Assembly: GCA_964247055.1 (NCBI GenBank)
Contig: OZ176053.1
Coordinates: 2,046,001 to 2,110,000, forward strand
From: Paragordius varius
Taxonomy: Eukaryota > Nematomorpha
Reading direction: 5' to 3'
Length of the DNA stretch: 64,000 nt
Both the position numbers and the translations under genes were made by a program. The first letter of the stretch is position 1; each line of letters starts with the position of its first letter. This document shows, piece after piece, positions 62,581 to 64,000 of the stretch. Under the pieces are notes generated by a model. It was given only the letters and a program-made list of their open reading frames with translations. It had not been told where the DNA came from and did not search any database.

Positions 62581-64000
62581 CATCCTCAACTTTATCTTTA
62601 GAAGTCATTTTTTGGGATGCTACAGCATACAATTTATTCAAAAAAAAACCTATTAACACTTATCACAAAAATTACAGATATTAAAAAATACGTTGGAATA
62701 ATATTGTTTTATGAATTTTACGTTTGATCATCTCAAGAGTTTCAGTTTTTCCGTGGATCAAAGTGTTTCAATTTTATATATTTGTCTTTAGTTAGATTTT
62801 GGGCGTGCATTACTTAGGAATTTATCAATCGATAAAGCATCTTTAAAAGTAATACTTGATCATTACACTAGACAGCATTTCCTGCCACTAAGTTTTTTTG
62901 CATTTTTTAATATTTACCATCATTTTAACAGTGCTGAAATAAAAATTATATTTTCACCTAAGAATTTTCGATAATTTGATTTTTATGATTATGCCCCCTA
63001 TTTATCATTTTTTTAAAAAAAAGTTTTATTCAATAATATACAACAAATTCGTTGTAAAATATCATTCTAAAGAGTAAAAACTCTATAAAATGCATACAAA
63101 TATGTTTTACATCGATTGTTAATATATATTGGTCACAGGAAGCAACAAACGCGCGAAACTAGAGAGCTTTTCTTAACATACTTTTAAAACTAATGGATGA
63201 AAATAACTCAAACTTTGTGAGATGGCAATGAACGTCTAACACAAGAAAGTTTTTTTGATTTAAACACTTAATTATGGCTATGTCATTTAAAAGAGCCATT
63301 TTTAGTTTTAAAATATTAACATCATATCATTATTTATTATTTCTTTAAAAGGCTTATAATTTCAAACATTAAAAATATAGTTTGAGGTATATTTATTATT
63401 TTATAGCCATTATGTGATAAATTTATAGTTATAACTATGCATTTTAGTGTCAACTAGGTAAAATAATTATGATAATAATAATTTTTATTTATAAAAAAAC
63501 CAAAAGCTTATTCAAGGTTTTTTTAAAATTTTATACTAATGTAACCCTAACAATTGCAATAAAATAATTTATATGATTTTTAAATTAATTTGTCTGTGAA
63601 AATTTTTAATTAATTCAAGGGTCGAAAATTTTGACCATATAAAGCAAAATAACATTTACATCAGATTGAATTAAATGACTAACTACCATGCGAAAGATTC
63701 AGTCTTTCGCGCTCTATAAAAAATATATGGCACTATATCTAAACTTTTAATTATAAAAGTTTCGAGTTTAATGTCAAATCGGGGCCATAAATTTTCGATA
63801 AACCATAATAAACAACTTGAGTGTTTGACCATTTTTTTAGATATATAATGAAATAAGATTTAAATTTACAAGAATGACACTTAAATAATGAAATATTTGT
63901 TGTCTAGTGTTATCATACGTTTTAAATATTGTATTGTAAATAATCCACATTTTTTAGGTTTACTTTTGTGGTATTTATTTATGGGGAAATTAATTTAATA
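62581..64000. other. A+T-rich end of the window
   Basis: No gene, RNA gene or named repeat recognised. Confidence 0.5.

Overview
The window is extremely A+T-rich eukaryotic DNA (roughly three quarters or more A+T by eye) from an animal. It holds a kainate-type ionotropic glutamate receptor, a von Hippel-Lindau (VHL) protein, TIM44, an RBM28/Nop4-type nucleolar RNA-binding protein, an XRN2-type exonuclease homologue and the 3' end of topoisomerase III alpha. All genes are split by GT-AG introns. The introns fall into two classes: ultrashort ones of 23-36 nt, found in six genes, and long ones filled with small transposons. Such tiny introns are known from a few animal lineages (dicyemids, some flatworms), but the phylum cannot be fixed from this window.

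Layout. 2-5099 (+): last seven exons of TOP3A. 7414-18778 (-): a 12-exon XRN2 homologue that has lost most catalytic acidic residues while keeping frame, fold motifs and a CCHC zinc knuckle; a mariner relic and several MITEs sit in its introns. 18779-25418: transposon-rich spacer with an hAT element still flanked by an 8-bp target duplication. 25419-31492 (-): RBM28, 17 exons. 31648-32875 (-): an unrecognised four-exon gene whose stop lies 155 bp from the RBM28 start. 32876-33800: divergent spacer. 33801-48284 (+): kainate-type receptor, 13 exons, about 836 aa. 48285-52481: spacer made largely of TTAA-flanked MITEs. 52482-59262 (+): TIM44, nine exons. 59363-59850 (-): VHL, four exons with three introns of 23, 29 and 28 nt, tail to tail with TIM44. 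59851-64000: mostly repeats and featureless A+T-rich DNA.

The genes are housekeeping or signalling genes of unrelated pathways (DNA decatenation, RNA 5'-end metabolism, ribosome assembly, neurotransmission, mitochondrial import, ubiquitin ligase adaptor), so no pathway cluster is implied. The most unusual content is a set of TA-flanked foldback MITEs. Four sequence-unrelated families share the 8-bp terminus TACCATTT and subterminal iterons of about 21 bp that differ between families. One 1.49-kb member in a TIM44 intron is a near-perfect palindrome with a second member of the set inserted at its exact centre of symmetry. No retrovirus-like or Polinton-like element was recognised.
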